A stretch of 45,506 bases of DNA from assembly GCA_945888705.1 (NCBI GenBank), contig CAMDAQ010000005.1, positions 1 through 45,506 on the forward strand, read 5' to 3'. Below, in pieces: positions 6,826-18,955 of this stretch. Both the position numbers and the translations under genes were made by a program. Under the pieces are notes generated by a model, which was not told the DNA's origin, did not search any database, and was given only the letters and a program-made list of their open reading frames with translations. How positions within the stretch are numbered: position 1 is the stretch's first letter; each line of letters opens with the position of its first letter. The stretch is from Singulisphaera sp. GP187 (GTDB taxonomy: Bacteria; Planctomycetota; Phycisphaerae; Phycisphaerales; SM1A02).

Positions 6826-7974
6826 ATGCTGCTCTCCACGCGCAAGCGGCTGATGCCGCGGGCCAACCTTCCGCCTGGGACGATCACCTCGGATCCCGCT
6901 GGGCAGCCCACGATCGTCCAGCTGATGACCTTCGGGCATGGCACCAGCGCCGAGCGCATGCTCGAGACGCCCGAGTCGATCCGTTCGCTCGAGCTGCCGG
7001 AGCAGCAGGTGTCCTGGGTGAACGTGGACGGACTGGTCGACCTGGCCGTGCTCGAGGCCGTGGCGCAGCGCTTCGGCATCCATCCCCTGGCGATGGAGGA
7101 CGCCGTCGACACGGCGCAGCGCGCCAAGATCGACGTGTACGGCGATCACTCCTGCATCATCCTGCCCATGCCCTTCCTGGGCGAGCGGCACTTCCGCACC
7201 GAGCAGGTGGCGCTCATCCTGGGCAAGGGATGGATCGTGACCGTGCAGGAAGGCGGTGACGGCGATTGCCTCGATCCGCTGCGCCGCCGCATCCGTGACC
7301 ACAAGGGGCGGATCGCCTCGGGCTCGTCGTCGTACGCGGCCTACGCCATCGTCGATACCGTGATCGATGCCTACTTCCCGCTCATCGAGCGGCTTGAGCA
7401 GCGGATCGAGCAGCTCGAGGACGAGGTGATCTTTCGAACGACCGGCGACGACATCGTGCGGATCCGCCACCTCAAGCGCGACATCGCCACGCTGCGTCGG
7501 GCCGTCTGGCCGCTGCGCGATGCAGTGAGCGCGATGCTCTCGGCAGACCATGTCTTCTCGCCGGATGACCGGCTCTACCTGCGTGATGCCTATGACCATG
7601 TCGCTCGCGTGCTCGACATGCTCGACAACGCGCGTGCGATCGCGGCCGACCTGACCGACATCTACATGGCCGTGACCAGCAACCGCATGGGCGAGGTCAC
7701 CAAGGTGCTGACGATCATCGCCACGATCTTCATGCCGCTGTCGTTCATCGCCGGTCTCTACGGCATGAACTTCGATCCCGAGAGCAGCCCGTTCAACATG
7801 CCCGAGCTCGACTGGTACTTCGGGTACCCGTTCGCCCTGGGGCTGATGGCCGGCACCGCCACCCTGCTGCTGCTCTTCTTCCGGCGCCGCGGATGGCTGG
7901 GCACGACGTTCCTGCGGGTCCAGGCCCGACGCCCGTCCACCGCGCGCGAGCGTGCACGGTCCCGCCAGGCCTGA
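6826..7974 (+). CDS. corA: CorA-family magnesium/cobalt channel
   Basis: The 382-residue protein has an N-terminal cytosolic alpha/beta domain (about 1-180), the long stalk helix (about 185-300) and two C-terminal membrane helices. The pore signature Y-G-M-N-F lies near residue 310 and is followed by N-M-P-E-L-D-W and F-G-Y-P-F, as expected for the periplasmic loop. CorA pentamers import Mg2+ and some other divalent ions. The last 25 residues are Arg-rich, as in many CorA proteins. Together with mgtE, this gives two unrelated Mg2+ uptake systems within 5 kb. Confidence 0.94.
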   Translation: MLLSTRKRLMPRANLPPGTITSDPAGQPTIVQLMTFGHGTSAERMLETPESIRSLELPEQQVSWVNVDGLVDLAVLEAVAQRFGIHPLAMEDAVDTAQRAKIDVYGDHSCIILPMPFLGERHFRTEQVALILGKGWIVTVQEGGDGDCLDPLRRRIRDHKGRIASGSSSYAAYAIVDTVIDAYFPLIERLEQRIEQLEDEVIFRTTGDDIVRIRHLKRDIATLRRAVWPLRDAVSAMLSADHVFSPDDRLYLRDAYDHVARVLDMLDNARAIAADLTDIYMAVTSNRMGEVTKVLTIIATIFMPLSFIAGLYGMNFDPESSPFNMPELDWYFGYPFALGLMAGTATLLLLFFRRRGWLGTTFLRVQARRPSTARERARSRQA

Positions 7975-8009
7975 ACCCCGATCACCCCGGATCGGGCGGC
8001 AAAAGGGCC

Positions 8010-8039
8010 TTGATAACGCGTGCGGATCGCCCGTAGCCT
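8010..8039 (+). promoter_or_regulatory. Sigma-70-type promoter of glnN
   Basis: TTGATA (8010-8015) and TAGCCT (8034-8039) are separated by 18 bases. The expected start, near 8046, leaves a leader of about 40-65 bases before the two candidate ATGs. Confidence 0.6.
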
Positions 8040-8084
8040 TGTCGGATCCGCGATCGCGCGGCGTCACGAACCACCCAGACCACC

Positions 8085-10250
<2,166 letters not shown>

Positions 10251-10305
10251 TCACGCGGATCCGATAGCCACCCGCGGGCCTCGAGCCCTGACCTGACTTC
10301 GTCTG

Positions 10306-10330
10306 AAGGCCCCCGAAACCCGGGGGCCTT
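10306..10330 (+). terminator. Terminator hairpin after glnN
   Basis: AAGGCCCCCG and CGGGGGCCTT form a perfect ten-pair stem around a five-base loop, 55 bases after the glnN stop. The tail CTTCGTGGG is only weakly U-rich. It precedes the tig promoter. Confidence 0.75.
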
Positions 10331-10365
10331 CTTCGTGGGTGCATGGTGCAGTTCGCGCAAGCCCC

Positions 10366-10371
10366 TATACT
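10366..10371 (+). promoter_or_regulatory. -10 box of tig
   Basis: TATACT ends 26 bases before the tig ATG. No clear -35 hexamer is seen. CAAGGA at 10385-10390 may serve as a ribosome binding site. Confidence 0.5.
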
Positions 10372-10397
10372 CGTCCCTCCCCATCAAGGACCCAACC

Positions 10398-11798
10398 ATG
10401 AGCACCCAGACCGCTGAACCGAAGATCGTCGTGTCCGACGCAGGCCCCGCCCTCAAGCGCATCCAGGTGACCATCCCGGCCGACGCCGTGGACAGCCACA
10501 TCGCGGGCGCGTTCGCGAACCTGCAGAACGGCGCGGCACTGCCGGGCTACCGCCCGGGCAAGGCGCCGATGGCGATCCTCGAGAAGCGCTTCGGCAAGCA
10601 GTTGCTCGAAGAGGCTCGCGGCCAGCTCGTTGGCCAGGCCTTCAACAAGGCCGTCACCGACCACAAGCTCCGCCCGATCGGCAACCCCGAGATGAGCCCC
10701 GGCAGCGAGCTGAACGAACTCGCCCGCGGCGCATCGTTCACCTTCAGCGTCGACATCGAGGTCATTCCCGACTTCACGCTGCCTGCCTGGGAAGGCATGG
10801 CGATCCGCAAGCCCGTGATCGACGTCATCGACAAGCACATCGACGACGAGATCCTGCGCAACCAGTACCGTTTCGGCGCGCCGAGCCTGATCGACGGTCC
10901 GTTCGAGCACCTTGACCGCATGATCGGCACCGTCGCGGTGACCGTGAAGGGCGAGTCGGAGCCGTTCTACAAGGCCGACAACGCGCTCGCCGTCGTGCCC
11001 GCCAAGGAAGACGAGGGCAAGGGCCCCTTCCTGGGCATCATGATCGACGACCTGCAGAAGCACCTGATGGGCCGCAAGGTCGGCGACTCGGTGAGCTTCA
11101 CCGCCAAGGGGCCAGAGGGCCACGAGCACGAGAAGGTGCGCGGTAACGACCTGTCGTTCTCGTTCACGATCACCCAGGCCGAGCGCATCACGCCGGCCCC
11201 GGTGGGGGAACTTGCCACCAAGCTTGGCCTTGCCGACGAAGCCATGCTGCGCGAGCAGGTCAAGATGGTGCTCGAGCAGCGCCGCGATGGCGAGCAGCAG
11301 GTCGCCATGCGCGAACAGGTCATGGAGCAGCTGGCCAACGCGGTCAGCTTCGACCTGCCTGCCAAGCTCAGCGCCGGCCAGATCACGCGTGACCTCGAGC
11401 GCCAGCGCTACGAGCTGCTCTCGCGCGGCACGTCGCCCGAGCAGGTCGAGCTCAAGCTCGCCGAAGCCCGCGCCGACACGACCGACTCGGCGCAGCGCCG
11501 CCTGAAGCTCTTCTTCATCCTGCAGCGCCTGGCCGAGGACATGCGCGTCGACGTGACCGAGGGCGAACTCAACGGCCGCGTCGCGATGATCGCTCGCCAG
11601 CAGAACATGCGCCCTGCCGAACTCCGCAAGGAACTCGAGCAGAGCGGCCGCATCCAGGAAGTCGCGCTGGGCATCCGCGAGGCGAAGGTCGCCGACCGCG
11701 TCATTGCGCGCGCCACGGTCACCGACGTGCCCGCCGAGGACTGGAACAAGGAAGTCGAGGCCAAGGCCTCGGCCCGCAAGGCCGGCGCCAAGAAGTGA
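10398..11798 (+). CDS. tig: Trigger factor chaperone
   Basis: The 466-residue ribosome-associated chaperone has the N-terminal ribosome-binding domain with the signature G-Y-R-P-G-K-A-P (about residues 49-56). A central FKBP-like prolyl isomerase domain follows (about 165-265) and then a long helical C-terminal domain. Trigger factor binds nascent chains at the exit tunnel. The ATG at 10398 starts MSTQTAEPK right after the ribosome binding site; an in-frame ATG 63 bases earlier lies before the TATACT box and was rejected. The stop overlaps the start of the next gene by four bases (GTGA). Confidence 0.94.
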   Translation: MSTQTAEPKIVVSDAGPALKRIQVTIPADAVDSHIAGAFANLQNGAALPGYRPGKAPMAILEKRFGKQLLEEARGQLVGQAFNKAVTDHKLRPIGNPEMSPGSELNELARGASFTFSVDIEVIPDFTLPAWEGMAIRKPVIDVIDKHIDDEILRNQYRFGAPSLIDGPFEHLDRMIGTVAVTVKGESEPFYKADNALAVVPAKEDEGKGPFLGIMIDDLQKHLMGRKVGDSVSFTAKGPEGHEHEKVRGNDLSFSFTITQAERITPAPVGELATKLGLADEAMLREQVKMVLEQRRDGEQQVAMREQVMEQLANAVSFDLPAKLSAGQITRDLERQRYELLSRGTSPEQVELKLAEARADTTDSAQRRLKLFFILQRLAEDMRVDVTEGELNGRVAMIARQQNMRPAELRKELEQSGRIQEVALGIREAKVADRVIARATVTDVPAEDWNKEVEAKASARKAGAKK

Positions 11799-12109
11799 CC
11801 GTGCTCGCCCAGGGTTCCTCGGGCGCGTTCTGGATCTCGATCGTCGCGCTTCTCGTGCTGACGGTCATCGGCTTCGTCGTCGCCATGCGCGTGCGTGCGC
11901 GTGCATTCGATCGCACGGCCGCCGATGCCGAAGCGTTCGGGTTCTCGGAACTCAAGGCGCTTCGCGACAGCGGCCGCATCTCGGACGAGGAGTACGCCAT
12001 CGCCGATCGGCGTTTGCGCGAGAAGGCTCGTGAAACGGTGGAACGGCTGCGCCAAGAGCGTGCATCGGCCAAGCCCCCGGCAGTGCGCGGCTCGCGACGA
12101 TCCTCGTGA
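11795..12109 (+). CDS. Small membrane protein with SHOCT-like C-terminus
   Basis: The 104-residue protein starts at GTG 11795, overlapping the tig stop by four bases, so it is translationally coupled to tig. Residues 10-31 form one membrane helix. Residues about 48-75 (FSELKALRDSGRISDEEYA...) fit the SHOCT-type short helical domain (L-x-x-L-x-D-x-G-x-I-S-x-E-E-Y), found at the end of many membrane or oligomerising proteins. Its place between tig and clpX is the slot usually filled by clpP, but it has no protease features. Role unknown. Confidence 0.7.
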   Translation: MTVLAQGSSGAFWISIVALLVLTVIGFVVAMRVRARAFDRTAADAEAFGFSELKALRDSGRISDEEYAIADRRLREKARETVERLRQERASAKPPAVRGSRRSS

Positions 12110-12200
12110 GCACGGCCCAAGCGCGGATCGTTGCACCCGAACGGCCGGAACTCGCGCCCGAAAGAGGCCGCTCGCTGCAGGGACGCGCCCCATGAACCGA

Positions 12201-12206
12201 TAGACT
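12201..12206 (+). promoter_or_regulatory. -10 box of clpX
   Basis: TAGACT ends 15 bases before the clpX ATG in a 112-base gap. No good -35 hexamer is seen. Confidence 0.45.
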
Positions 12207-12221
12207 CGGACTGGACACACC

Positions 12222-13541
<1,320 letters not shown>

Positions 13542-13596
13542 TCGCCCCGAGCAGTCCTGCTCACCGACCTCCCCTTGACCTGCCTGCGCGTCTGCC

Positions 13597-14124
13597 ATGC
13601 CGATCGAGCTTGCACCATCCGATCTTGCCCGCATCGCACGGTGCTCGGCAGGCACGGCGATCGAGGATCGCTGCGCGGCCTTCGTAGCGGCGCTGTGGCC
13701 GACGCTTTCCGCTGCCGGTGCGAGCTGGGCGGGCTTCTACCTTGATCACTCGGGCTCGCCGGATGCCGAGCGCCTGGTGCTTGGCGCGCGCGAACCCAAG
13801 CCGGCGTGCAGCCCGATCGGCCTGCACGGTGCCTGCGGGCGTTGCCTGCTGTCGCGGTCGGTCCTGGTGGTCCGGGACGTGTCGTCGCTCGGCGCGGGAT
13901 ACGTTGCCTGCGATCCCCGGGACCGCAGCGAGCTGGTGCTGCCCTGCTTGCGCGCCGATGGCTCGGCGTGGGGCGTCTTCGACCTCGACAGCTTCGATGT
14001 CGGCTGCTTCAGCGAGGCCGACGGCCGGGTGCTCTGGACGGCGCTCGCGGCCGCGGGGTTGACGACCGCCGGGATCGCGTGGCACGGTTCGGCGGTCGGG
14101 ATGGTTCCGACCCAGATTGTCTGA
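13597..14124 (+). CDS. GAF-domain protein, probable free methionine-(R)-sulfoxide reductase
   Basis: The 175-residue protein is a single GAF domain of the fRMsr type, which reduces free Met-R-sulfoxide with cysteine chemistry. The family landmarks are W-A-G-F-Y-L (near residue 46), L-V-L-G-A-R-E-P-K-P-A-C (near 70), G-A-C-G-R-C (near 80), V-A-C-D (near 108) and S-E-L-V-L-P. Cysteines are present at all three family positions (K-P-A-C, G-x-C-G, A-C-D), and there is one extra at G-R-C. The block usually written G-H-I-A-C-D reads G-Y-V-A-C-D. The enzymatic role is an inference from the kept cysteines. Confidence 0.75.
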   Translation: MPIELAPSDLARIARCSAGTAIEDRCAAFVAALWPTLSAAGASWAGFYLDHSGSPDAERLVLGAREPKPACSPIGLHGACGRCLLSRSVLVVRDVSSLGAGYVACDPRDRSELVLPCLRADGSAWGVFDLDSFDVGCFSEADGRVLWTALAAAGLTTAGIAWHGSAVGMVPTQIV

Positions 14125-14187
14125 CGGTGTTATCGGGCAATGCGGCCCCGCGCCCCAGTGGGGCGCTCATTCCGTCGACCGAGCCTC

Positions 14188-14216
14188 TTGCGGCCTGCCG
14201 GGCTTCGCCCTACACT
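14188..14216 (+). promoter_or_regulatory. Sigma-70-type promoter of rpmB
   Basis: TTGCGG (14188-14193) and TACACT (14211-14216) are 17 bases apart. The expected start lies about 20 bases before the rpmB ATG, which has GGAGAG at 14231-14236 as ribosome binding site. Confidence 0.65.
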
Positions 14217-14243
14217 GCGCGACTCGATTCGGAGAGCCACACC

Positions 14244-14519
14244 ATGCCGCGCATCTGCCACTTCCTCGGTACCAAGACTCGCTCGGGCAACAAGCACACC
14301 ATCCGTGGTAAGGCCAAGTACCTCGGCGGCATCGGCCTGAAGACGACCAGCATCACCAAGCGCACGTTCAAGCCGAACCTGCAGGATGTGCGTGCGGTCA
14401 TCGATGGCAAGCCCGTCCGCATCAAGGCCAGCGTCAAGGCGATCCGCATGGGGCTCGTCACCAAGCCGGTGAACCGCAGCCGCACCTGGACCGCCAAGCA
14501 GAAGGCCTCCAAGGCCTGA
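14244..14519 (+). CDS. rpmB: 50S ribosomal protein L28
   Basis: The 91-residue basic protein matches bacterial L28, a late-assembling protein of the large subunit near the E site. Landmarks are C-H-F-L-G-T-K-T-R-S-G-N near the start, then K-R-T-F-K-P-N-L-Q and I-K-A-S-V-K-A-I-R. It is somewhat longer than the 78 residues of Escherichia coli L28. It sits upstream of dnaG and rpoD, the position rpsU holds in gammaproteobacteria. Longer readings of the same frame upstream run through the promoter and were rejected. Confidence 0.93.
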   Translation: MPRICHFLGTKTRSGNKHTIRGKAKYLGGIGLKTTSITKRTFKPNLQDVRAVIDGKPVRIKASVKAIRMGLVTKPVNRSRTWTAKQKASKA

Positions 14520-15027
14520 GCGGGCCCTCGGTCGCAAACCCAACTTCGGTTGCGTTGGTGAGCCTCCTGTCAAGGGGTGGAAGCCACATTTCAGTGCAAA
14601 ATATGCGTGAAGGCGTTGACCAACGCCGTGAACGGTCTATGGTCGTGCGCCTGCCCGGAACTTTGGCTCCCTGTGCCCAATCGCCTCGTCATGGCTGACG
14701 AGCGGGCCGGAGCAACACCTTCTCCGGGTCAGGCGGGACAGTCCAGGCTCGCGATCGGCGCTCCGCGAAGGAGTTGTGGGGATCCGGTCACGGGTGCTTG
14801 GTGCGTGCGTCGTGTGACCTGCAGGCCTTGGCCGTGCAGGTGGCGGGCTTTGGCTCGCGCGGTGCGCCTGTCCTGGCTGTGTGTCAGTCGTGTCGTGGTT
14901 GTGCCGGTGCCACTCGTGGCGCCGTCAGGTGGTTCGGCGTTTCGCTGCGTTGGCGAAGTGTCCAGGGCGTTCGGTCGGTGGTTCGGTTGGGTCCGCGCTG
15001 CACGGATGCGCGGGTGAACAGGAGTCC
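14520..15027 (+). other. 508-base gap between rpmB and dnaG with promoter and hairpins
   Basis: No convincing gene is visible here. A weak bulged hairpin (14534-14554) follows rpmB. At 14613-14628 an inverted repeat (GGCGTT-GACC-AACGCC) overlaps a -35 hexamer. A strong hairpin of about ten pairs lies at 14817-14841 (ACCTGCAGGCC / GGCCGTGCAGGT). From about 14800 the plus strand is rich in G and T. An open frame at 14577-15017 gives a Cys-, Trp- and Arg-rich peptide unlike any family. The stretch may be a long regulated 5' leader of dnaG or a small RNA gene. Confidence 0.5.
14613..14644 (+). promoter_or_regulatory. Candidate promoter with overlapping operator upstream of dnaG
   Basis: TTGACC (14617-14622) and TATGGT (14639-14644) are 16 bases apart. 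The -35 hexamer lies inside the perfect inverted repeat GGCGTTGACCAACGCC (14613-14628), a typical layout for repressor binding. Transcription would start near 14651, about 375 bases before dnaG. Confidence 0.45.
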
Positions 15028-16938
15028 ATGGTGTCCGAGGCGTACGGCCAATCGAACGATCGCGACCGCGTGCTCGATGCCACGGACTTGGTGGCATTGA
15101 TCGGCGAGTCCGTGCCGTTGAAGGCCAAGGGCCGCGAGCACGTCGGGCTCTGTCCGTTCCACGATGACCGTTCGCCGAGCATGGCCGTGGTCACGCACAA
15201 GGGCAACGCCTTCTACAAGTGCTTCGCCTGCGGGGCCAGCGGGAACGCCATCGACTTCATGATCAACTACCACCGCATGGACTTCCCCGATGCGCTGCGC
15301 TACCTGGCGCAGCGCGCGGGCATCGAGCTCCAGCAGCGCGGCGGCGGCGAGTCCACCCGGGATGAGTCGGCCGATCTGCGCAAGGCCATGCAGGTCGCGC
15401 TGCGCTTCTACCGTCGCGCGCTCGCCGATGCGGAGCTCGGCGCGCCGTCGCGTGCGGTGCTCGATGCGCGCGGCATCTCGTCCAGCATGCGCGAGGCGTT
15501 CCAGCTCGGTGCAGCACCGGCATCATGGGACCGCTTCGTGGAGCACCTTGGACGGCTGGCCGAGCATGCGCGCACCAAGGATGAACTTCCCGAACAGGGC
15601 GTCTTCGAGCGCTCGGGCCTCGTGCGCCAGGGTCAGCGCGGCCCGATCGACGGCTTCCGCAATCGCGTCATCTTCCCGATCCTCGACGAGCTCGCCCGCC
15701 CCATCGGCTTCGGTGCTCGCAAGATCGATCCCGAGGACGAGCCCAAGTACCTGAACAGCCCGGAAAGCCCGATCTTCCGCAAGGGGCGCACGCTCTACGG
15801 CATCCACGCCGCGAAGAAGCCGATCATCGACTCGAAGGTCGCGATCATCACCGAGGGCTACACCGATGTGATCGCCTGCCACGCTGCGGGGTTCACCAAC
15901 GCGGTCGCCACCTTGGGCACGGCGCTCACGCGTGAGCATGCCCGCGTGCTCCAGCGGCTGTGCGAGACCGTGGTCCTGCTCTTCGACGGCGACGAGGCCG
16001 GCCAGCGTGCCGCGGATCGTGCGCTCGAGACCTTCTTCGCCGTGCCGGTCGATGTGCGCATCTGCACCCTGCCCGATCGGCTCGATCCCGATGACCTGCT
16101 CCGCCAACCCGATGGTGCCGTGCGCTTCAAGGCCGCGCTCGATGCGTCGGTCGATGCGCTCGCGCACCTCGTGGCGGGATTCCGCGAGCGTTTGGCCGAG
16201 CGGCCGGGTGCGGCGGGCCGCCAGCGCGTGATCGAGGAGATGTGCCAGCGCCTGGGGGCGATGGGCATCGGCGATGTCCCGGCCTTGCGCCGTCGCACGG
16301 TGCTGCAGGAACTCTCGCGGGTCTGTGACGTGCCGGTCCATGAGCTCGAGGCTGCCCTGCCGCGACCGCGCGCCGCGGCGGCCGCGGACACACGTGCCGA
16401 TGGCTCAGGCCCGTTGCCGCAAGCGCCGCTTGCGCCGGTCGAGCCGGTGCTCCTGAGCGGTCCCCAGTTCCGCGCGCGCAGCATGGCCGAGCGCGACCTG
16501 TTGGCGGTGCTGCTCGCGGCGCCCGAGGTTGCGGTGCAACGCATCGCGACGCCCGATGGCGATTCGCTGCCGGTGCACGAGCTCTACGCGCCCGGCGTCT
16601 TCCTTGATCCGGTCGCGCGCACGCTCTGGACCGCGCTGCACGCGCGCCTCGAGGCCGGCCTGCAGACCACCGTGCAGGATGTGATGGCGGATTGCGGCGA
16701 ACCCACGGCCAAGAACCTTGCGGCGCAGCTCTTCAGCAAGGGCGTGGCGCGTTGCGAAGCGCCGGGCGGCGCGCTCGCGCGGCTCACCGAGGCCGTGGCC
16801 GACATGGAGCGCGTGCTGGCCCGCGTGTCCGAGCCCACCCCGCAGGCCGTCGATGACCTGCGTCGAAGGATCGACGAACTCAAGGCCATCGGCCGCCGTC
16901 CAACAGCAATCATGCGCTCGGCGCGGGAGGACCGATGA
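15028..16938 (+). CDS. dnaG: DNA primase
   Basis: The 636-residue primase makes RNA primers at the replication fork. It has the N-terminal CHC2 zinc finger (C42-P-F-H45 and C65-F-A-C68), the catalytic core, and the TOPRIM domain with T-E-G-Y-T-D (near 274) and F-D-G-D-E-A-G (near 318). The C-terminal part (about 480-636), which in other bacteria binds DnaB, is separated by an Ala/Pro/Arg-rich linker. The ATG at 15028 follows AACAGGAG; the frame stays open 147 bases further upstream, but that stretch has no primase homology. It lies between rpmB and rpoD. Confidence 0.95.
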   Translation: MVSEAYGQSNDRDRVLDATDLVALIGESVPLKAKGREHVGLCPFHDDRSPSMAVVTHKGNAFYKCFACGASGNAIDFMINYHRMDFPDALRYLAQRAGIELQQRGGGESTRDESADLRKAMQVALRFYRRALADAELGAPSRAVLDARGISSSMREAFQLGAAPASWDRFVEHLGRLAEHARTKDELPEQGVFERSGLVRQGQRGPIDGFRNRVIFPILDELARPIGFGARKIDPEDEPKYLNSPESPIFRKGRTLYGIHAAKKPIIDSKVAIITEGYTDVIACHAAGFTNAVATLGTALTREHARVLQRLCETVVLLFDGDEAGQRAADRALETFFAVPVDVRICTLPDRLDPDDLLRQPDGAVRFKAALDASVDALAHLVAGFRERLAERPGAAGRQRVIEEMCQRLGAMGIGDVPALRRRTVLQELSRVCDVPVHELEAALPRPRAAAAADTRADGSGPLPQAPLAPVEPVLLSGPQFRARSMAERDLLAVLLAAPEVAVQRIATPDGDSLPVHELYAPGVFLDPVARTLWTALHARLEAGLQTTVQDVMADCGEPTAKNLAAQLFSKGVARCEAPGGALARLTEAVADMERVLARVSEPTPQAVDDLRRRIDELKAIGRRPTAIMRSAREDR

Positions 16939-16981
16939 AGGACCTTCCTTGGCGCGAGGCGCAGCGAACGAACCCCCGTGT

Positions 16982-16999
16982 GGCCCGGATGTCCGGGCC
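16982..16999 (+). promoter_or_regulatory. Hairpin between dnaG and rpoD
   Basis: GGCCCGGA and TCCGGGCC form a perfect eight-pair inverted repeat in the 116-base gap. There is no U-tract. In Escherichia coli mRNA processing occurs in the equivalent gap; a similar processing or attenuation site is a guess here. Confidence 0.4.
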
Positions 17000-17054
17000 C
17001 ATCCGAACCCCGGCCTCCGACCATCGGCGGCATCGAACGATTGGAGCATGAACC

Positions 17055-18887
17055 GTGAGCACGATTGAACAGGAATTCCCCCCCGTCCTCGCCCAGCTGG
17101 TTGCGCATGGCGCCACGCGCCGTTGGATCTCCTGCGAAGAGATCAACACGTGCGTGCCGGATGAGTTCGTCGACCCCGACAAGCTCGATGAGCTGCTGCA
17201 CCATGTGCGCGCGCTCGGGATCACGCTGATCGACGAACCCGAACGCCTGCGCCACGGCTGGCAGACCATGCCCGCGCCGCTGCAGACGCACCTGAAGTTC
17301 CAGCGGGACGACGAGAAGAAGGTCAAGCCGAAGGAACCCGGTGCCGAGGCCCCCAAGCCCAAGCCCAAGAAGCAGGTCGCGTTCAGCTCCGACGAGCCGA
17401 ACCTGGATGACCTCGAGGAGGACCTGCTCGACGAGGCCGAGGCCCAGGCTGCGGTCGAGCAGGCGCTCGCCGAGCAGGGCTCGAAGCGGATCGATGACCC
17501 GATCCGCATGTACCTCACGCAGATGGGCACGATCCCCCTGCTCACGCGCGAGCAGGAGATCCGCCTCGCCAAGAAGATCGAGACCACGCGCATGATGTTC
17601 CGGCGCATGACGCTCGAGAGCGATTACTGCGCCCGGCAGGCCATCGACACGCTTCGCCAGGTGGCCGCGGGCGAGCTGCCGTTCGACCGAACCATGCGCA
17701 TCTCGACCGCCGAGAGCAATGCGAAGGAGAAGGTCGACCAGCGCATCCGCTACAACCCTCAGACGGTCGAGAAGCTGCTCGAGCTGAACGACAACGACTG
17801 GAAGCTGCTCGAGCCCGGCAACCTGCCGGCCGAGAAGGCCGAGGCGATTCGTGCCCGCATGCAGCAGCGTCGCCGCAAGGTGGCCACGCTGCTCGAGGAG
17901 TGCTGCCTGCGCACCGGCCGCATTCAGCCGCTCATGCGCAAGCTGCAGAACGTCAACCGCAAGATGATCGACCTGCAGCGCATGCTGGAGAAGGCCGATC
18001 GCAATCCCGAGCGCTACGACCCGGAGGACGTCCAGGTGCAGCGCGACGAGCTCGCGGGCCTGCGTGACCTGGTCATGGAGGATCCGGTGGGCCTGCTCGA
18101 CCGATGCCGCACCATCGCGCGCGTCTTCGGCGAGTACGAGCAGGCCAAGCGCGACCTGTCGGGCGGCAACCTGCGCCTGGTGGTCTCGATCGCCAAGAAG
18201 TACCGCAACCGTGGCCTGCCGTTCCTCGACATCATCCAGGAAGGCAACACCGGCCTCATGCGCGCGGTCGACAAGTACGAGTACAAGCGTGGCTACAAGT
18301 TCAGCACGTACGCGACCTGGTGGATCCGCCAGGCGATCACGCGCGCCATCGCCGACCATGCCCGCACCATCCGCGTGCCGGTCCACATGATCGAGACGAT
18401 GTCCAAGCTCCGGAACATCCAGAAGCACATGCTGCAGGACCTCGGGCGCGAGCCCACGGTCGAGGAGATCGCAGCCAAGGCCAAGATGCCCGTCGAGGAA
18501 GTGCGCCGCGTGATGAAGATCAGCCGGCACCCGATCTCGCTCGACCGACCGGTCGGAGAGAGCGAGGACAGCCACTTCGGCGACTTCATCGAGGACGAGA
18601 AGCAGGAAGCCCCTGCCGAGAGCGCGAGCACGGAGATGCTGCGCCAGCGCATCAATGACGTGCTGCGCACGCTCACCTACCGCGAGCGCGAGATCCTCAA
18701 GCTCCGCTACGGCATCGGCGACGGCTACACCTACACCCTCGAGGAGGTTGGCCGCATCTTCAAGGTCACGCGCGAGCGCGTGCGCCAGGTCGAGAGCAAG
18801 GCCATCCGCAAGCTGCAGCACCCCGTGCGGCGGCAGCGCCTGGCCAGCTTCATGTCGGCCGACGGCGACGATGGCGCGGGTGAGTGA
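17055..18887 (+). CDS. rpoD: Principal RNA polymerase sigma factor (sigma-70 / RpoD)
   Basis: The 610-residue primary sigma factor directs RNA polymerase to housekeeping promoters. It begins at GTG 17055, eight bases after GGAG. An N-terminal region with a Lys/Pro-rich linker (about 90-115) precedes region 1.2 (D-D-P-I-R-M-Y-L near 147). A helical non-conserved region of about 160 residues follows. Region 2 holds [12 protein letters not shown] and [13 protein letters not shown] (near 415), then come region 3 and the region 4.2 helix-turn-helix [20 protein letters not shown] (near 560). Group 1 is supported by the full length and the conserved region 2.4. Confidence 0.96.
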   Translation: MSTIEQEFPPVLAQLVAHGATRRWISCEEINTCVPDEFVDPDKLDELLHHVRALGITLIDEPERLRHGWQTMPAPLQTHLKFQRDDEKKVKPKEPGAEAPKPKPKKQVAFSSDEPNLDDLEEDLLDEAEAQAAVEQALAEQGSKRIDDPIRMYLTQMGTIPLLTREQEIRLAKKIETTRMMFRRMTLESDYCARQAIDTLRQVAAGELPFDRTMRISTAESNAKEKVDQRIRYNPQTVEKLLELNDNDWKLLEPGNLPAEKAEAIRARMQQRRRKVATLLEECCLRTGRIQPLMRKLQNVNRKMIDLQRMLEKADRNPERYDPEDVQVQRDELAGLRDLVMEDPVGLLDRCRTIARVFGEYEQAKRDLSGGNLRLVVSIAKKYRNRGLPFLDIIQEGNTGLMRAVDKYEYKRGYKFSTYATWWIRQAITRAIADHARTIRVPVHMIETMSKLRNIQKHMLQDLGREPTVEEIAAKAKMPVEEVRRVMKISRHPISLDRPVGESEDSHFGDFIEDEKQEAPAESASTEMLRQRINDVLRTLTYREREILKLRYGIGDGYTYTLEEVGRIFKVTRERVRQVESKAIRKLQHPVRRQRLASFMSADGDDGAGE

Positions 18888-18943
18888 GTCGCCGTGATCG
18901 CCGGTTCGGCGGTTTGCCGGGCGGAAGCGCGCCCGCGCACCGC

Positions 18944-18949
18944 TAGGAT
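18944..18949 (+). promoter_or_regulatory. -10 box of the WXG100-like/FtsK locus, probable leaderless start
   Basis: TAGGAT ends six bases before the ATG at 18956 (GGTCGC between). This suggests that the four-gene locus has its own promoter, separate from rpoD, which ends 68 bases upstream. Confidence 0.5.
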
Positions 18950-18955
18950 GGTCGC

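Noticed and set aside
10335-10397. N-terminal extension of tig by 21 residues
   Set aside because: The upstream ATG lies before the likely -10 box and the added residues do not match trigger factor.
14700-14780. Signal recognition particle RNA or RNase P RNA suggested by GGGTCAGGCGGGACAGTCC
   Set aside because: The diagnostic SRP loops (GGAA and AGCAG) and the RNase P conserved blocks are missing.
14577-15017. A 146-codon open frame between rpmB and dnaG
   Set aside because: It starts at GTG with no ribosome binding site, the peptide is Cys/Trp/Arg-rich, and it crosses the promoter-like element and hairpin. It is more likely non-coding.
14881-15027. N-terminal extension of dnaG by 49 residues
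   Set aside because: The extension has no primase homology, whereas ATG 15028 has a ribosome binding site and begins the conserved domain.
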